Assembly (NCBI RefSeq): GCF_030445035.2
Contig: NC_080690.1
Location: 33,568,796-33,632,795, forward strand
Reading direction: 5' to 3'
Origin: Dasypus novemcinctus
Lineage: Eukaryota; Chordata; Mammalia; Cingulata; Dasypodidae
Length of the DNA: 64,000 bases
Positions 11,376 through 23,894 of the stretch are shown here, one piece after another. The position numbers and the translations under genes were made by a program. The notes beneath the pieces were generated by a model. It was not told the origin of the DNA. It saw nothing but the letters and a program-made list of their open reading frames with translations, and made no database searches. How positions within the stretch are numbered: position 1 is the stretch's first letter; each line of letters begins with the position of its first letter.

Positions 11376-11742
11376 ACTCCCGACCTTCCACTTTAGGAAT
11401 AAGCCCCAGATTATGAGGCAAGACTGGTTTCTAGGCCTTTTGCCTCTCTGGGCCTCAGTTTACCCCTCTGTAAAACGACCAGATTCTATAGGCATTCCTG
11501 GGAAGAAACCCTCCATGTGCTCTTGAAAACAACCCCTAAGATGCATTGTTAGATGAGGAAAAGGAGGAGCAGAGCACCAAACTACAGCTTTTGGAGGGGA
11601 GGGAACAATTACCTTTACACATCTGCTTGCAGATGCAGAAAACACCCTAGAGGGCTACGGGAGAAAATGGTAGCGCCTCGGGTGGGGGGAAAGCTTTTCA
11701 GTGTTTATTCTTTTGGACCTTTTGAAAATTAAACTAGATAAA

Positions 11743-12351
11743 TGTCTATTCTTTTAGTTTGCTAAAGGCCACCCATGCAAAAATACGAGAAATGGGTTGG
11801 CTTTCATAATGGGAATTTATTAGGGTAAAATCTTATAATTCCTTGGCTGTGAAAATATCCAAATCAAGGCATCATCAGAGATGCTGTTTCACCAGAAATC
11901 AGCTCCTGGCAGATCCTGGACTCCTGCCGCATGGCAAGGCAACACGGCAGCTGGGCTCAGTTTCTCCCGGAGCACAGCTGTGGGAGATTGTGGATGTAGC
12001 TCATCTCCCCAGGCCTCATTTCCGCTGATTCCCGCTTCTGGCGTCTCTCCCAGCCTCTCGGGGTTTCTGCAGCAGTAAGTGATCCTGGAGTCCTCTCTCC
12101 TGTGGCAGGGTCGCAGGGCAGCTCTCTTCCTCTGTGGCTCAGCCGTCAGTCCTCAGTTTATATAAGACGCCAGTAAAAGGACTAGGACCCACCCTGGATC
12201 CCCCAGTCTAACCAAAGGCCCTGAACTGAAGTGATCTAGATAAAATTGATCTAATCTAAAGATCCCCCATAAAATAGGCTTAACACACACAGGAATGAGT
12301 CAGCTTAAGAACACAATTTCCTGGGGCCCACAAAAGATCCCAACCAGGACA
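11743..12351 (-). mobile_element. Solo LTR, MaLR/ERVL-like
   Basis: Read on the minus strand it opens TGTCCTGGTTGGGATC and carries an AATAAATTCCCATTATGAAA polyadenylation region. It ends GGCCTTTAGCAAACTAAAA. This resembles the 3' end of the LTR at 26632-27278. No matching flanking duplication was found, so the ends are approximate. Confidence 0.6.
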
Positions 12352-13459
12352 CCTGTTTTTAAAAACACATAATGTAAAAAGTAAAATTTTTTAAAAATTA
12401 TTGAGCTCCATCATCTTGGTAGTTTTTTGTTTTGTTTTTGAGTCTCTTAGTTTATTGTACAGTTAATGGAGAGACAAGCATTACAAATTTTCCTAAAAAT
12501 TTAGGTCAACTCATTGCATATTTGCCCTCTGAAATGAAAATTAAATTTTTTTTTACACTTTTAAAATTAATGTTAATAGATCACAAAGAATGTTACATTA
12601 AGAAACATTTTAAAAATCTTGGTAGTTTTAAAAATACATAATATATATTGGAGTTTGGGTTTTCTTTCATTCCTTTGAGATTCAAAGAAGAAAAGCTCCC
12701 GTGGGCGGGATCTCTGGCCAGAGCCCCCCTGATGCCAGAGGGGGTGGCAGGGGGTGGTGAAGAAAGAGGGAGAAGAGGCATATAAGGTTAGAATATTCAA
12801 GCCCTTTCATGAAAGGTACGAGATGGAAAGTGAAACTCTTTTCCCTCCCTCCCAGAAGGTAACCTCTGAAAAAAGTTTCTGAGTTCATTGGGTGGGGGAA
12901 GAGGTTAAGAAAACAAAAAGAAACAAAAGAAACCGGGCACCTGGCAGCCAGCTTTCTGGAGGTGGTGCTGCTCCGTTTCTCTGGCAGTGGGCTGGACTCG
13001 AGTCTCCTTGGCCGGGTATGAAGCTGGGAGGCCTCCAGGGAGCAAGGTCCCTGCCTGTCCCTGGGCCAGGCTGGTGGAGCTGGCTCCTGGGGACACAGAG
13101 GACACCCAAGGCCTGCGCCCAGCCCGAGGCCCTGCCCCCAACCGGCCCCAGCCTGCCCCAGCCTCGGGTCCTGCCCCCACCTCCCCAAGGGACCCGACTG
13201 CCTGGCTGCAGCCACCCTCGTTCCATCAGCAGAACCACAAGCATCTCCCCAGCTGGGCTGAAAAAGGTGGTGAGGGATTCTGGAGCACAAATACATTTGT
13301 TCCAACTTTTTTTTTTTTTATTATAAAAGTAATACAGGCTCATAATAAGAAATTCCAACAGCCCAGAAAAGTGGGAAGCCCCTTCTCATCCCCTCTCCCC
13401 AAAGTGAACCATCAGCGGATTCCTTGGTGTCCTCCCAGAGCTCTCTAGGTCAGCCCCAG
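12352..13459. other. Intergenic DNA, no gene seen
   Basis: The stretch is AT-rich to about 12650, then GC-rich. Positions 13308-13450 (TTATTATAAAAGTAATACAG) resemble an ancient LINE 3' end on the minus strand. Overlapping frames on both strands at 12.7-13.3 kb look non-coding. Confidence 0.45.
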
Positions 13460-13469
13460 GAGGAAGTGA

Positions 13470-13590
13470 GGGCCGTGACGCCCATTTTACGGATGAGAAA
13501 CTGAGGCTTGGGGGAAGAAAGAGACATTTGAGACCACACCTCTGAAAAGTGGCAGAGTTGGGATTTGAACTTGGCTCTGTTGCCCGGGAG
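13470..13590 (-). repeat. MIR SINE relic
   Basis: CCCATTTTACGGATGAGAAA, then CTGAGGCTT and GGGATTTGAACTTGG, are reverse-complement MIR. Confidence 0.75.
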
Positions 13591-13709
13591 TCCATGGGTC
13601 TACTTTCCATGAGTCTTCTAGAGAGGCAGGGGCTTAAGAGCCCCGGCCAAGTCCATAGTGCTGCTATGCCCACCCTCTCACAGGCATGCAGGATACCAGC
13701 AAAGCACAT

Positions 13710-13865
13710 GCCACACACACACAGAGTGACTAAGCCAGCCACACAGACCTGCCCCTCCGGACACACAGATACACTCACCTACAGACACACACGTCCACAC
13801 CTAAACCAACAGACACTCCAGACACACGTGGGCTCACTCCCACGTACCATCTGGACACGCCCAGA
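13710..13865 (+). repeat. Degenerate CA-rich repeat
   Basis: The stretch is an irregular run of ACACAC-type words such as GGACACACAGATACACTCAC. It looks like a decayed simple repeat and lies inside a long non-genic open frame. Confidence 0.6.
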
Positions 13866-16074
13866 CCCCGGCCCACTCCCCTCACAGCCTCCGTCAGAGC
13901 CCACGCCTCAGAGAGGACCACAGGCCTCTTTGCCATCGCCACACGGGCCCTGTCCGCTTCTGCCCCATCCGTTCCGGGGCGCTCTTCATGACCGACGACC
14001 GTGCCCACCAGATGCCCGCCCCCAGCCAAAGCCGGGCCCCCTTCCTCTCTGCCTTTCCCCTTCTGGCCGAGATTCTGGGGCAGCAGAGTCTGACACTCCA
14101 GTCCTCGCCTCCTCGCGCCCCCACGGGCCTACCACCTGGAGGGCTTTGGGGGCAGCACCGCATGGCCCGCCACCTCTGCCTTCTGAAGTTCTTAAAGCAG
14201 TCCCTCGGCTGGAAGATGAAAATCCCAACCCCAGGGTGGAAGCCATGCCCCCACCCTCACTCCAAGCCCCTGTGACCTGCATGCTCCCAGCTGCTCATCT
14301 TCACAGAATGTTCTGGAACCCCTTGCCTCAGTTTCTCTCCAATAGTCCTCAGAGGATGGGTACCTGCACATTCAGTCTGGCTCTGTTTGATTCTCCTAAA
14401 AAGGCAGTTCCTTGTCACACCCAAACACGGGGCGGGGAGCCCCATGGAAACACACATTCCTGCCCTGGATCCACTTGGGGTCCCTGGGCCGCACAGCGTG
14501 GGCCTGCACCCCACCACGTGTTCAAGCCAGTGGCTGAGGAATTTTCAGGAAGGGCCATTGCTCTCTTCCGCAGCCAGACATTAACGAGGAGAGAACTGTC
14601 TCTATGAAATACAGTCTTAGGGACTGAGCTCGACGGAAGCCCTTAATTAGGATGCTGTAAATATCAGGGGTGGAGGACGACTCTGAATTTGGGATTTATT
14701 CACTCATTTGCTCAACTGATAAATATTTCCAGAGTGCCTGCCAGAGGCCAGCGCTCAGTGGAGAAGGCCCTGCCTACATGGAGCGTGGGGTCTGCTGAGG
14801 GCACATAGCCTGAGAATCTCACACCCATGCACACACACGCCCCCTCGTGTGCACCCACAAACCATGCCGAGGCCTCTGCTGACCCAGGCGGCAGTCAGGG
14901 AAGGCTTCCCGAGGGAGGGGGTGTCCAATGAGGAGCCGAGGTGTCCAGATGGAGGCGTTGAGACCTGGGACGCCCATCGGTTCCTCTGAACTTTTTACAA
15001 ACAGCCTGACCTAGAAAAATATTGCATCAGACTCTGTCTCGCTTTCAGACAGAGCCTGACAAACCAAGATACTTGCTCTATTTATCTTAGCTAAAACCTT
15101 TGGAGAACAAAGATGCCTTTTTTGGGGGATGAAAGAGAATTTTCATGGCCTTTTTTTTTTCTTGCTGCAAAAGCAGTGCCTTCGGGAGCCCTGGCCCTCC
15201 TGCAGCTCTCTGACTATGGGACAGGGTGCCCCGATTTGCACGACTCAGGGATGACCTCTTGGGGCTCTGTCGGTCCACCTGCCCCTGTCCAGGCCCCCGC
15301 CGGGCAGAGCCCCACAGTCTGCCCAGCCTGTGTCCCACCCGCACCCCTGCTGGCGCATGCTCTGTTCAGTCCCCAGGACCGAGGACGAGGGGAAGTTTTC
15401 TGGCATCTGGGTTCCAGGCTGCCTTAAAAGGCCTAGAGAATACAGAAAGCCTCCAGCACACCAAAAGTTCAGAGGAAACTGCCCTCTCTGAGACAATTTC
15501 CGGAGGAAATGTCAAAACTGAGCGGCTCCATGCGGGTGGGAAGGACCTGGAGCCGCTGGGTCCCACTCTTTCTCCCTCCTTGGGAGCCCCACTTGAGGGG
15601 CTCGGGCCTTGGACATAACCTGCAATACTGGGTCCCAGGATTTTGGGGTGGGGGGAGGTCTGACCTGAAGAGCTTAGGAAGTGGCTGCACCAGCCCCAGG
15701 CCTTTGAGGTGCACACAGAAAATGTGGCAATGGAGAGGCAAATGGAATCACTGTCCCTCGATCGTGCACGGTCCCTGGGAGCCCCACCTTCCCTGGAGAA
15801 ACAAGCCCCATCCCTAACTCTTGCTGCCCCTCTCTCCTCCCCACCCCCTCAAACCCTCCTCCTCTCGGTCCCCCTTCCAGGCCTTCGCTTCTGCTGGGCG
15901 TCCTGCCTGACGTGGCTCCCCCTGCTCACAGCCCCCCAGAACAGGCCTGCCTGTCTCTGCCCTCCTTCCCCTGCAAGCCTTCTCTTCCTCGGCAGCTTCG
16001 CGGTTGTTTATGCAGGTCGGGCTCCATCGTTTAACTGGGCAGGATCCGATCCCTTGTTTCCTGACACTAAGCAG
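13866..16074. other. GC-rich intergenic DNA, no gene seen
   Basis: An L2- or MIR-like relic lies near 14690-14810 (TTTATTCACTCATTTGCTCA). The rest appears single-copy. The long frames here are compositional and proline-rich, and I see no splice-site or homology support. Confidence 0.5.
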
Positions 16075-16954
16075 GTGCCAGATCTAGTTTGTAGTCTATA
16101 TTCCAATTTTTCATGTCCCAGTAATGTCTTTGGGGACTTTCCTCCTCCATTATTTGATGCAGTCCAGGATAATGTACTGCATTTAATTGCCATTGTCTCT
16201 TTAGCAACTCCTTTTTTTAAATTGTGGAAACATACATCCAAAATAAACTTTGCCATCTCAACCACCCCCAAGTATCCCATTCAGTGGGACTCATCACATT
16301 CACAGTGTTGTGCTTCCCTCACCACCATCCATTACCAGGACTTTCCCATCACCCACACACAAACCCTTCACCCATTAGGCACTAACTGCCCACCCCTGTC
16401 CCTACCTCTGGTAACCTGTCTATTCTTTGTCTCTATTCCTTTGCATATTCCAGCTATTTTCTATAAATGCAGTCATACGATAGCTGTCCCTTCGTGTATG
16501 ACTTATTTCACTCAACATGATGTCTTCAAGATTCATTCATGTAGTAGCCCGTGTCAGAACATATTCCTTAAGACTGAGTAACTTTCTATTATATGAATAT
16601 ACTACGTTTTGTTTATCCATTCATCTGCTGATGGGCATTTGGGTTGCTTCCACCTTTTGGCTCTTGTGAATAGTGCTACTACGAACATTGGTGTACAAAT
16701 ATCTGCTTGAGTCCCTGCTTTCAGTTCTTTGGGGTATATACTTAGAAGTGGGATTGCCAGGTCATATGGTAACGCTATGTTTAACTTTCTGAGGAACCAC
16801 CAAACTGTATTCTAGAGCAGCTGTACCATTTTACATTCCTACCAACAATGTACTAGGTTTCTATTTTTCCTTATCCCTGTCAGCACTTGTTACTTTCCAT
16901 TGTTAGACTAATTGGCATTCTAGTAAATGAGAGGTGGTATCTCACTGTGGTTTT

Positions 16955-18921
16955 ATTTTTATTTTATTTTTTTTAATTATTTATTTATTTTTTAAAATTA
17001 CATTATGAAAAATATGAGGTCCCATTCAACCCCACCGCCCCCGCCCCCCACTCCCCCCACAGTAACACTCTCACCCATCATCATGACACATCCATTGCAC
17101 CTGGTAAGTTCATCTCTGAGCATCACTGCACCCCATAGTCAATGGTCCACATCCTAGCCCAGACTCTCTCACGTTCCATCCAGTGGGTCCTGGGGGGATC
17201 TATAATGTCCCGTAATTGTCCGTGAAGCACTATCCAGGACAACTCCACGTCCCGAAAACGCCTCCACATCTCATCTCTTCCTCCCGTTCCCCACACCCAG
17301 CAGCCACCATGGCTACCGTTCCCACACCCATTCCACATTTTCTCTGTGGACATTGGATTGGTTGTGTCCATTGCACATCTATGTCAAGTGAGGGCTTAGA
17401 TTCCATATGGGTACTGGATGCACTCCTCCCGCTTCCAGTTGTAGACACTCTAGGCTCCATGTTGTGGTGGTTGCCCTTCTTCAACTCCATGTTAGCTGAG
17501 TGGAGTAAGTCCAATAAATCAAAGTATAGGAGCTGAAGTCTGTTGAGGCTCTGGGCCTGGGTGTCATATTATCAGTCCAGAGATTCAAATTCCCTACATA
17601 TATCTTAAACCCAGCACCGACTACAATTCCAATAAAGTAGCATGCAAGTCTTGTGAAAAGAGATCCCCTCTGAGTCCAATTCCATCACGCAGAAACACCA
17701 GCTCCAAAGAAGGGCCATCTGTCATGGCAGTGAACCCCTTCTGCCATGACCATAGAACCCGTGGGTCTCTTTATCCCTCAAAAGAACCAATACCTGGGGT
17801 TGTATCTACCTTATCTGTCTCTTAGACTCTGTTCAGTTGTACATAGGGGTATTCCTTCTGACAACCTCCAGACTCTTTTTTAGAGACTCACAGCCTTATA
17901 ATCTCATTTCTCCTTTCCATTTCCCCCTTACATTAGGTCAAACAGCTTCCCGAAGTCGCGTTATTATATGTAGACAGGTCTATTCTGCTGTTCCGCATTG
18001 AATCTTTAATTCAAGGTCATTTTATAGTTGCTTCTTCAGCTGATATGTGGTAGTGATCCCTCGGTGCCAGGGAGGCTCATCCCCGGGTGTCATGTCCCAC
18101 GCTGGGGGGAATGCATCGCATCTACACGCTGAGTTTGGCTGTGAGAGTGGCCACATTTGAGTAACATGCAGGCTGTTAGGAGGAAACCCCCAGGCACAAT
18201 GCTACTCTAGGCCTTGTTCTTATTGCAGGTGTATAGGCTCAAAAGTGTAACCATTAGTATCATGAGCCCCCTGTTGGGCCCTCCTTCCTTCCTGGTTCTT
18301 GCCGTTGCACCTGGAGGATTGCCGCTGCTCTCCCAGGGCCCACAACAGTGACCCCCCGGCCAGGAGCCCAGTACCCCCCCAGCTGTTGTTTTTGTTTCCA
18401 CTATGAGTATATATAGACATTACCATATACCCTGGGCATATGCCCTGTATAACTCCCTGTCAACCATATATATCCTGTCAATAACATCCCATATCAGTAT
18501 TCCTCTGCTGCCATTGTTGAACCACTCTGTGATCCAAAACTTCCCGTAAAGTGAATCCCAACATAATGTCAGCTTCAGAAGAGTCTTAGATCACTGAAAT
18601 TCATATATACAATATACAGTATTTCCCCAGATCCACCATAAAACCTTTTCCCTTGCACAGCAATAATCTTTTAACTTATTCATATCATATTTCCTGAAAC
18701 TGATGTACAGATTCCAACACTATAGTTTTCAAACAAGGTGACATTTGTGCTTACTACGCGGTCCATATTTTAGGCTGTACAGTTTTCTAAATTTTTTAGT
18801 TATCCTATGTTTTGTCTTATGGTTTTCATTATTAGTCTGTCGTCCCCTATATGTTTTTGGTGTAATATTAGCTGTTTTATATTCATCCTCGTGTACTCTC
18901 ACATAACTCCTCTTTTGCCCC
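16955..18921 (-). mobile_element. About 2-kb retroposed element, family not identified
   Basis: A perfect 14-bp target duplication, CTCACTGTGGTTTT, at 16941-16954 and 18922-18935 marks both ends. The left end is T-rich (the reverse complement of a poly(A) tail), so it inserted by reverse transcription on the minus strand. I see no long reading frame or known domain. Its 3' part resembles the element at 61631-62152 (shared GGACAATT...GACATT words). It is probably a xenarthran-specific L1-driven element or an L1 3' UTR module. Confidence 0.8.
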
Positions 18922-19367
18922 CTCACTGTGGTTTTGATTTGTGTTTTCCTAATGGCTAATAACGTTAAGCATCTTTTCATGACCTTATTGGCCATTTGTA
19001 TATCTTCTTTGGAAAAATGTCTATTTGAGCTCTTCCCCATATTTAAATTGGGTTATTAGTCTTGTTGTTGTTGTATTGTAGTTCTTGATATATTTGGGAT
19101 ATTAAACCTTTATCAGGTATGTGGTTTCCAAATATTTTCTCCCACTCTCTTGGTTGTCTTTTCACTCTCTTTGCTAATGTCCATTGATAAACAAAAGTTT
19201 CAAATTTTTACAAAGTTCAATTAATCTACTTTTTTCCCTTTTTTCTTCATGTTGGTATACAGTCTAATAAACTATTGTCTAAAACAAGGTCTTGAATATA
19301 TTTCCCCATGTTTTCTTCTAGGAGTTTTATAACTTTAGCTCTTATATTTAAGTCACTGATCCATTTT

Positions 19368-19764
19368 CTTTTTTTTTTTTTTTTTTTAGATTTATTTATT
19401 TATTTACTTTCCCCCCTCCCCTGGTTGTCTGTTCTTGGTGTCTATTTGTTGCGTCTTGTTTCTTTGTCTGCTTTTGTTTCTTTGTCCGCTTCTGTTGTCG
19501 CCAGCGGCACAGGAAGTGTGGGCGGCGCCATTCCTGGGCAGGCTGCACTTTTCTTTTCACGCTGGGCGGCTTTCCTCACGGGCGCACTCCTTGCGCGTGG
19601 GGGCTCCCCCACGCGGGGGACACCCTTGCGTGGCACGGCACTCCTTGCGCGCATCAGCACTGCGCATGGCCAGCTCCACATGGGTCGAGGAGGCCCGGGG
19701 TTTGAACCGCGGACCTCCCATATGGTAGACGGACGCCCTAACCACTGGGCCAAAGTCCGTTTCC
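19368..19764 (-). mobile_element. DAS SINE, long form
   Basis: It is antisense, with the tRNA-like head at the right (GGTTTGAACCGCGGACC near 19698). A perfect 14-bp target duplication, CACTGATCCATTTT, lies at 19354-19367 and 19765-19778. Confidence 0.95.
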
Positions 19765-19913
19765 CACTGATCCATTTTGAATTAATTTTTGTATACAGTG
19801 TGGGGAGGGATCCACTTCACTCATTTGCATGTGAATATCCAGTTCCTCATTTGTTGAAGAGAATATTCTTTCCTGATTAAGTGAACTTGGCTCCCTTGTC
19901 AAAAGTGAACTGG

Positions 19914-20270
19914 TGGGGAGTGGCTGTGGCTCAATCAGATGGGCTCCCATCTACCATATGGGAGGCCCTGGGTTCACGTCCCAGGGCCTCCTTGTGAAGG
20001 CAGACTCATCCGCACGCTGTCGGTCCGCCAGTACCACAGACAGCAGACTCAGCAAAAAGGTGACCCAACAAAAAGGGAGACAAGCATAAAAACACAGAAG
20101 AGCACACAGCGAATGGACACAGAGAGCAGGTAACAAGCAAGTAAGCTGCAAGGGGGGGGGGAATAAATTTTTAAAATAAAAATAAAAAATATAGACAGAA
20201 GAATGCACAGTGAATGGACACAGAGAGCAGACAGTAAGCAAAAAGCCACAAGGTGGGGGATTAAAAAAAA
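19914..20270 (+). mobile_element. DAS SINE with internal partial duplication
   Basis: The tRNA-like head is at 19914-19995. The GAATGGACACAGAGAGCAG-type 3' segment appears twice (near 20112 and 20213). The flanks AAAAGTGAACTGG and AAAAGCCAACTGG (19901-19913, 20271-20283) are a diverged target duplication. Confidence 0.88.
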
Positions 20271-21396
20271 AAAAGCCAACTGGCTGTAGATGTGTGGATT
20301 TATTTCTGCACTCTCAATTCTTTCTTTTAATCTATGTGTCTACTGTTGTGCCAATACCAGACTGCTTTTATTACTGTAGCTTTGTAATAAGTTTTGAAAT
20401 TGTAAATGTGAGTCCTCCAACTTTGTTCTTTTTCAGGACAGTTTTGGCTATTTGGGGTTCCTTGCCCTTCTATATAATTAGTCTTTCCTTTTCTGTGAAG
20501 AAGACTATTGGGATTTTGATTGGGATTGCATTAAATCTGTAAATTATTATGGGTGGTAATATAGTTTTAACAATATTTGGTCTTCCAACCCATAAGCATG
20601 GAAAAGCTTTCCATTTATTTAGGTTTTCTTTTCTTTTTTCTTGTTTTTTCCAGTAATGATTTGTAGTTTTCTATGTACAAGTCCTTTATATCCTGGGATA
20701 AATCTACTTCTAGATAGTTGATTCTTTTAGTTGCTACTGTAAATAGAATTGCTTTCTTGATTTCTTTTTCAAATGGCTCCTTGCTAGTGTATAGAAACAC
20801 CAACGATTTTTATGTATTGATATTGTACCCTGCCACTTTGCTGAATTCATGTATTAGCTCTAGCAGCTTTCTCACAGAGTCTTTTGGATTTTCTCTATCT
20901 AGGATTATGTCATCTGTGAATAGAGATAGTTTTACTTCTTCCTTTCAAGTTCAGATGCCTTTTATTACTTTTTCTTGCCTAATTGCTCTGGCTAGCACTT
21001 CCAATACAATGCTGAGTAGCAATGGTGACAGTGGGTATCTTCATCTTTTCCTGATGTTAGGGGAAAAGCTTTCAGTCTTTCATCATCGAGAATGATGTAA
21101 GCTGTGGGTTTTTCATAAATGTCCTCTATCATGCTGAGGAAGGTCTCTTCTATTTCTAGTTTTCTGAGTGCTTTGACCAAAAAAGTGTTCTGGGTTTTGT
21201 CAAATGCCTTTTCTGTGTCAATTGAGACAATCATGTAGCTTTTTTCTTTCATTCTATTAATGTGATCGGTTACACTGATTGATTTTCTTATGTTGAAACA
21301 CCTTGCATTCCTGGGATAAATCCTACTTGATCACGATATATAATCCTTTTGATATGCAGTTGAATTTGGTTTGCTAGTATTTTGTTGAGGATTTTT

Positions 21397-21738
21397 TTAA
21401 AATTTTAATTTATTTTTATTTATTTATCCCCCCTTCCCCCAGGTGATTTGCTGTCTGTCTGTTCATTGTTTACTCACCTTCTTCAGGAGGCACCAGGAAC
21501 CAAACCTGGGGCCTCCCATATAGAGGGGCGTGCCCAATGGCCTGAGCCACATCCACTCGCTGTGGGCTTTGGTGTTTGCTGGCTTGTGGCCTCTGCTTGC
21601 TGTGGTGGGGGCAGAGTCTAGCTCTCTGCTGTGGGAGGCAGTGTCTAGCTCATCTTCTTTTAGGAGACACTGGACCCAAACCTGGAACTTTCCATGTGGT
21701 AGGTGGGTGCCCAAGTGGTTGAGCCACATCTGCTTCCC
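21397..21738 (-). mobile_element. DAS SINE, dimeric form
   Basis: Two reverse-complement tRNA-like modules are present (ACCAAACCTGGGGCC near 21498 and CCCAAACCTGGAACTT near 21674). A 16-bp target duplication, TTTGTTGAGGATTTTT, lies at 21381-21396 and 21739-21754. Confidence 0.93.
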
Positions 21739-21954
21739 TTTGTTGAGGATTTTTGCATTTATATTCTTAAGAGATGTTGGTCTGTAATTTTCTTTCCTTG
21801 CAACATCTCTATCTGGCTTTGGTATTAGGTGATGCTGGACTAATAGAATGTATTCTATTAATTATTAATAGAATGCATTCCCTCCCCTTCTATTTTTTGG
21901 AAGAATAAGAGAGATTGGTGCCAATTCTTCTTTGAACATTTGATAAAAATTGCA

Positions 21955-22172
21955 ACTGATTTTAATAATATAGCTTATTTAACCCAATATAACCAAAATG
22001 TTATCATTCAACATATAATCAATATTAAGAAGTAACAATGAGAGAGTTACATTTTTATTTTTGTACTGTCTTTGAAATCTGGTTTGTATTTTACATTTAC
22101 ATCGCATCTCAATTGCTCACATTTCAATTGTTCATTGTCAACTAGTGACTATTGTGTTGGACAGCAGAGATC
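21955..22172 (-). mobile_element. hAT-type DNA transposon relic
   Basis: It shares sequence in reverse orientation with 33989-34706 (TTTTACATTTACATCGCATC, then TCTCAATTG). It ends GTGTTGGACAGCAGAG, resembling the CAGCGCTGTCCAATA-type terminus of a known mammalian hAT family. Confidence 0.55.
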
Positions 22173-22179
22173 TAGGCTG

Positions 22180-22570
22180 TATTCACCTTTGGGTTATATG
22201 TAACAGAAGTTCAATTAAATTGGCTTAAGGAGAAGTAGGGCATTGGCTCATGAAACTGAAAAACACTGGGATAGTTGGCTTCAGGCACAGCTAGGTCCAG
22301 GTGTTCTAAAAATGTCAATGCTACCAAAGATTTTCTCCATTTCTTCTCAAGTAGGTTCTGGATCCGTAACAAAGACAGCCACCACCAGCTGCAGGCCTAC
22401 CTCTACCACCCCAGCTACCTCTTCCTCATCACCAGCTTCTCTTTTCCAGGAGTGTCCCCCGATTAGACTCCTATTGGTCCAACTGGAATCATGTGTTATT
22501 CCTAAGCCAGTGCGGTGGCTAGGCGAGTGGAATTTGCAATTGGTCAGACCTGAGACATGTGCCCATTCCT
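22180..22570. repeat. Probable mammalian interspersed repeat, family not named
   Basis: AATTGGCTTAAGGAG, then CATTGGCTCATGAAACTGAA and a late TGGTCAGACCTGAGACATGT, resemble a repeat I have seen in other mammals but cannot name. Confidence 0.4.
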
Positions 22571-23329
22571 GGCCCGGAAGGAGAGGAGAGTCAGCCCTCT
22601 CTGGCTCCTGGAACCGAGAGTGGAGAAGAGGTTGTTCCCAAAGGAATATCAGTGGGGCTGGAGCCAGAAGACAGGGGTGGGAGGTGGCCAGAGTAAGGGT
22701 TGGGTTGAATCAAAAGAAGCTCCCAAAGGGTTTGAGGTATCAGGTTGAACAGGAAAAGCCATGATCTGTTCTAGTGGAGATATGCTACTATCAAATGGCT
22801 GGTATGGTGCATGCCAGTAAGAACGGATAACAGCCTCAGTGCTGGACAGAGCCTGGGAGTGTGGAGGATTGCAGGCAGGGATTCCAGGAGCACGGGCCAG
22901 GATGGTGGTGGGAACCACGGGAGGCCCGGGGCAGCCCTACTTACAAGCCAGTACAGCAGCGGTTTAGTCAGCCGACACCAATATGGCCATAGGGAAAGTA
23001 CCAGGTGAATACCCGTGGTCTGGAACCCAGACGCTGAGTCCCTTGCACCCATGCACCAAGGACTCAGCTCACCCTGAAATAAAGCTCTGAGCTGGTGGGC
23101 TCAAGGTAGAACCCCAAACCCTTTTAGCTTGGAGAGGCCAAGCAGGTGGGGCCTCTGAGAGGGTCCCGAGGACCCTGAGGCCCAGACGGGCAAAAGGAGC
23201 TGAATGGGCTACTGGTGGGGATGGCATGTGGACCAGGGACGGAAGTTCCAGGAAAAGGCAAGGGAGTCACAAATGCCCCATCAGGGGCCCTAAGGCTTCC
23301 TGAGGTCCACTTGAGGGATGAAAAACTGG
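22571..23329. other. Intergenic DNA, no gene seen
   Basis: No repeat or exon is recognised. A canonical AATAAA occurs near 23080 but no upstream exon is evident. Confidence 0.4.
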
Positions 23330-23475
23330 CTTGCGATGCTCAGGGAACTGGCTCACTCACCCATCGTCCATCCACTGATGCAAGATATGTTGATCAAGCT
23401 GTGTGTCAGGCGCTGTGCTACCTGCTGGGGACGCCAAGGTGAACAAGATGGTCAAGGTCACTGCCTTCCCAGAGC
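23330..23475 (-). repeat. L2/MIR-type relic
   Basis: TGTGTCAGGCGCTGTGCTAC and the following GGGGACGCCAAGGTGAACAA match a common old mammalian LINE/SINE phrase. Confidence 0.5.
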
Positions 23476-23894
23476 GCAGGGCCTAGTAAGAAACAACTAA
23501 TCAACAGATAAGCAAAACGGCACAGAAACGGGGTGACCAGATTGGGAGGGGGGCAGCCTATGTTAGCCACGGTGCTGAGGAGGGGACATTTAAGCCAAAA
23601 TAGGAACAATGAGAGGCAAGAGTCCTGCGAGACCTGGGGAAAGAGGGCTGTAGGCAGAGCAAGGAGTAAGTGCAAAGGCCCCGGGGCGACACCTTTGTGT
23701 ACTGGAGGAACTGAAAGATGGAGGGAGGGGTGGAAGTAGGAGATGAGGCTGAGGAGGGGAGCCCAGTGGGGGAGTCGGGATATGCTGTGGATGTGGAGAC
23801 CCACCACAGAGAACTTTTCTGCACAGATCATTTAGCAGGTGAGCGCTTGCCCCACAGTGCTCACCAGGTGCAAGAAATGTCTCATTGCCTTACT
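23476..23894. other. Intergenic DNA, no gene seen
   Basis: The stretch is purine-rich single-copy sequence. No exon or recognisable repeat is visible. Confidence 0.4.

Larger units (their letters stand above)
9626..11742. other. GC-rich intergenic DNA with scattered MIR relics
   Basis: MIR pieces lie at 9890-10055 (minus, CCCCATTTTACAG), 10384-10480 (plus), about 10940-10985 (plus), 11295-11375 (plus, CCTCAGTTTCCTCATTTGTG) and 11440-11480 (plus). No exon is supported. Long frames near 10.1-11.1 kb overlap on both strands and lack homology I can recognise. Confidence 0.55.
16075..21950 (-). mobile_element. Long antisense L1, interrupted by four later insertions
   Basis: The 3' UTR starts near 16075 and runs into reverse-complement ORF2: GTTTATCCATTCATCTGCTG near 16611, GGCCATTTGTATATCTTCTT near 18990, and CAAACAAAATTC-type ORF2 words to 21950. 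It is split by a 2-kb retroposed element (16955-18921) and SINEs at 19368-19764, 19914-20270 and 21397-21738. Coding frames are broken throughout. Confidence 0.88.

Noticed and set aside
12682-13358. Overlapping 207- and 157-residue minus-strand frames
   Set aside because: They are opposed by a plus-strand frame of similar length and show no conserved motif.
13549-14607. 352-residue plus-strand frame
   Set aside because: It begins inside a MIR relic, passes through a CA-rich repeat, is proline-rich, and has no homology or splice support.
15709-16581. 290-residue plus-strand frame
   Set aside because: Its second half is antisense L1 3' UTR, so it is not a gene.
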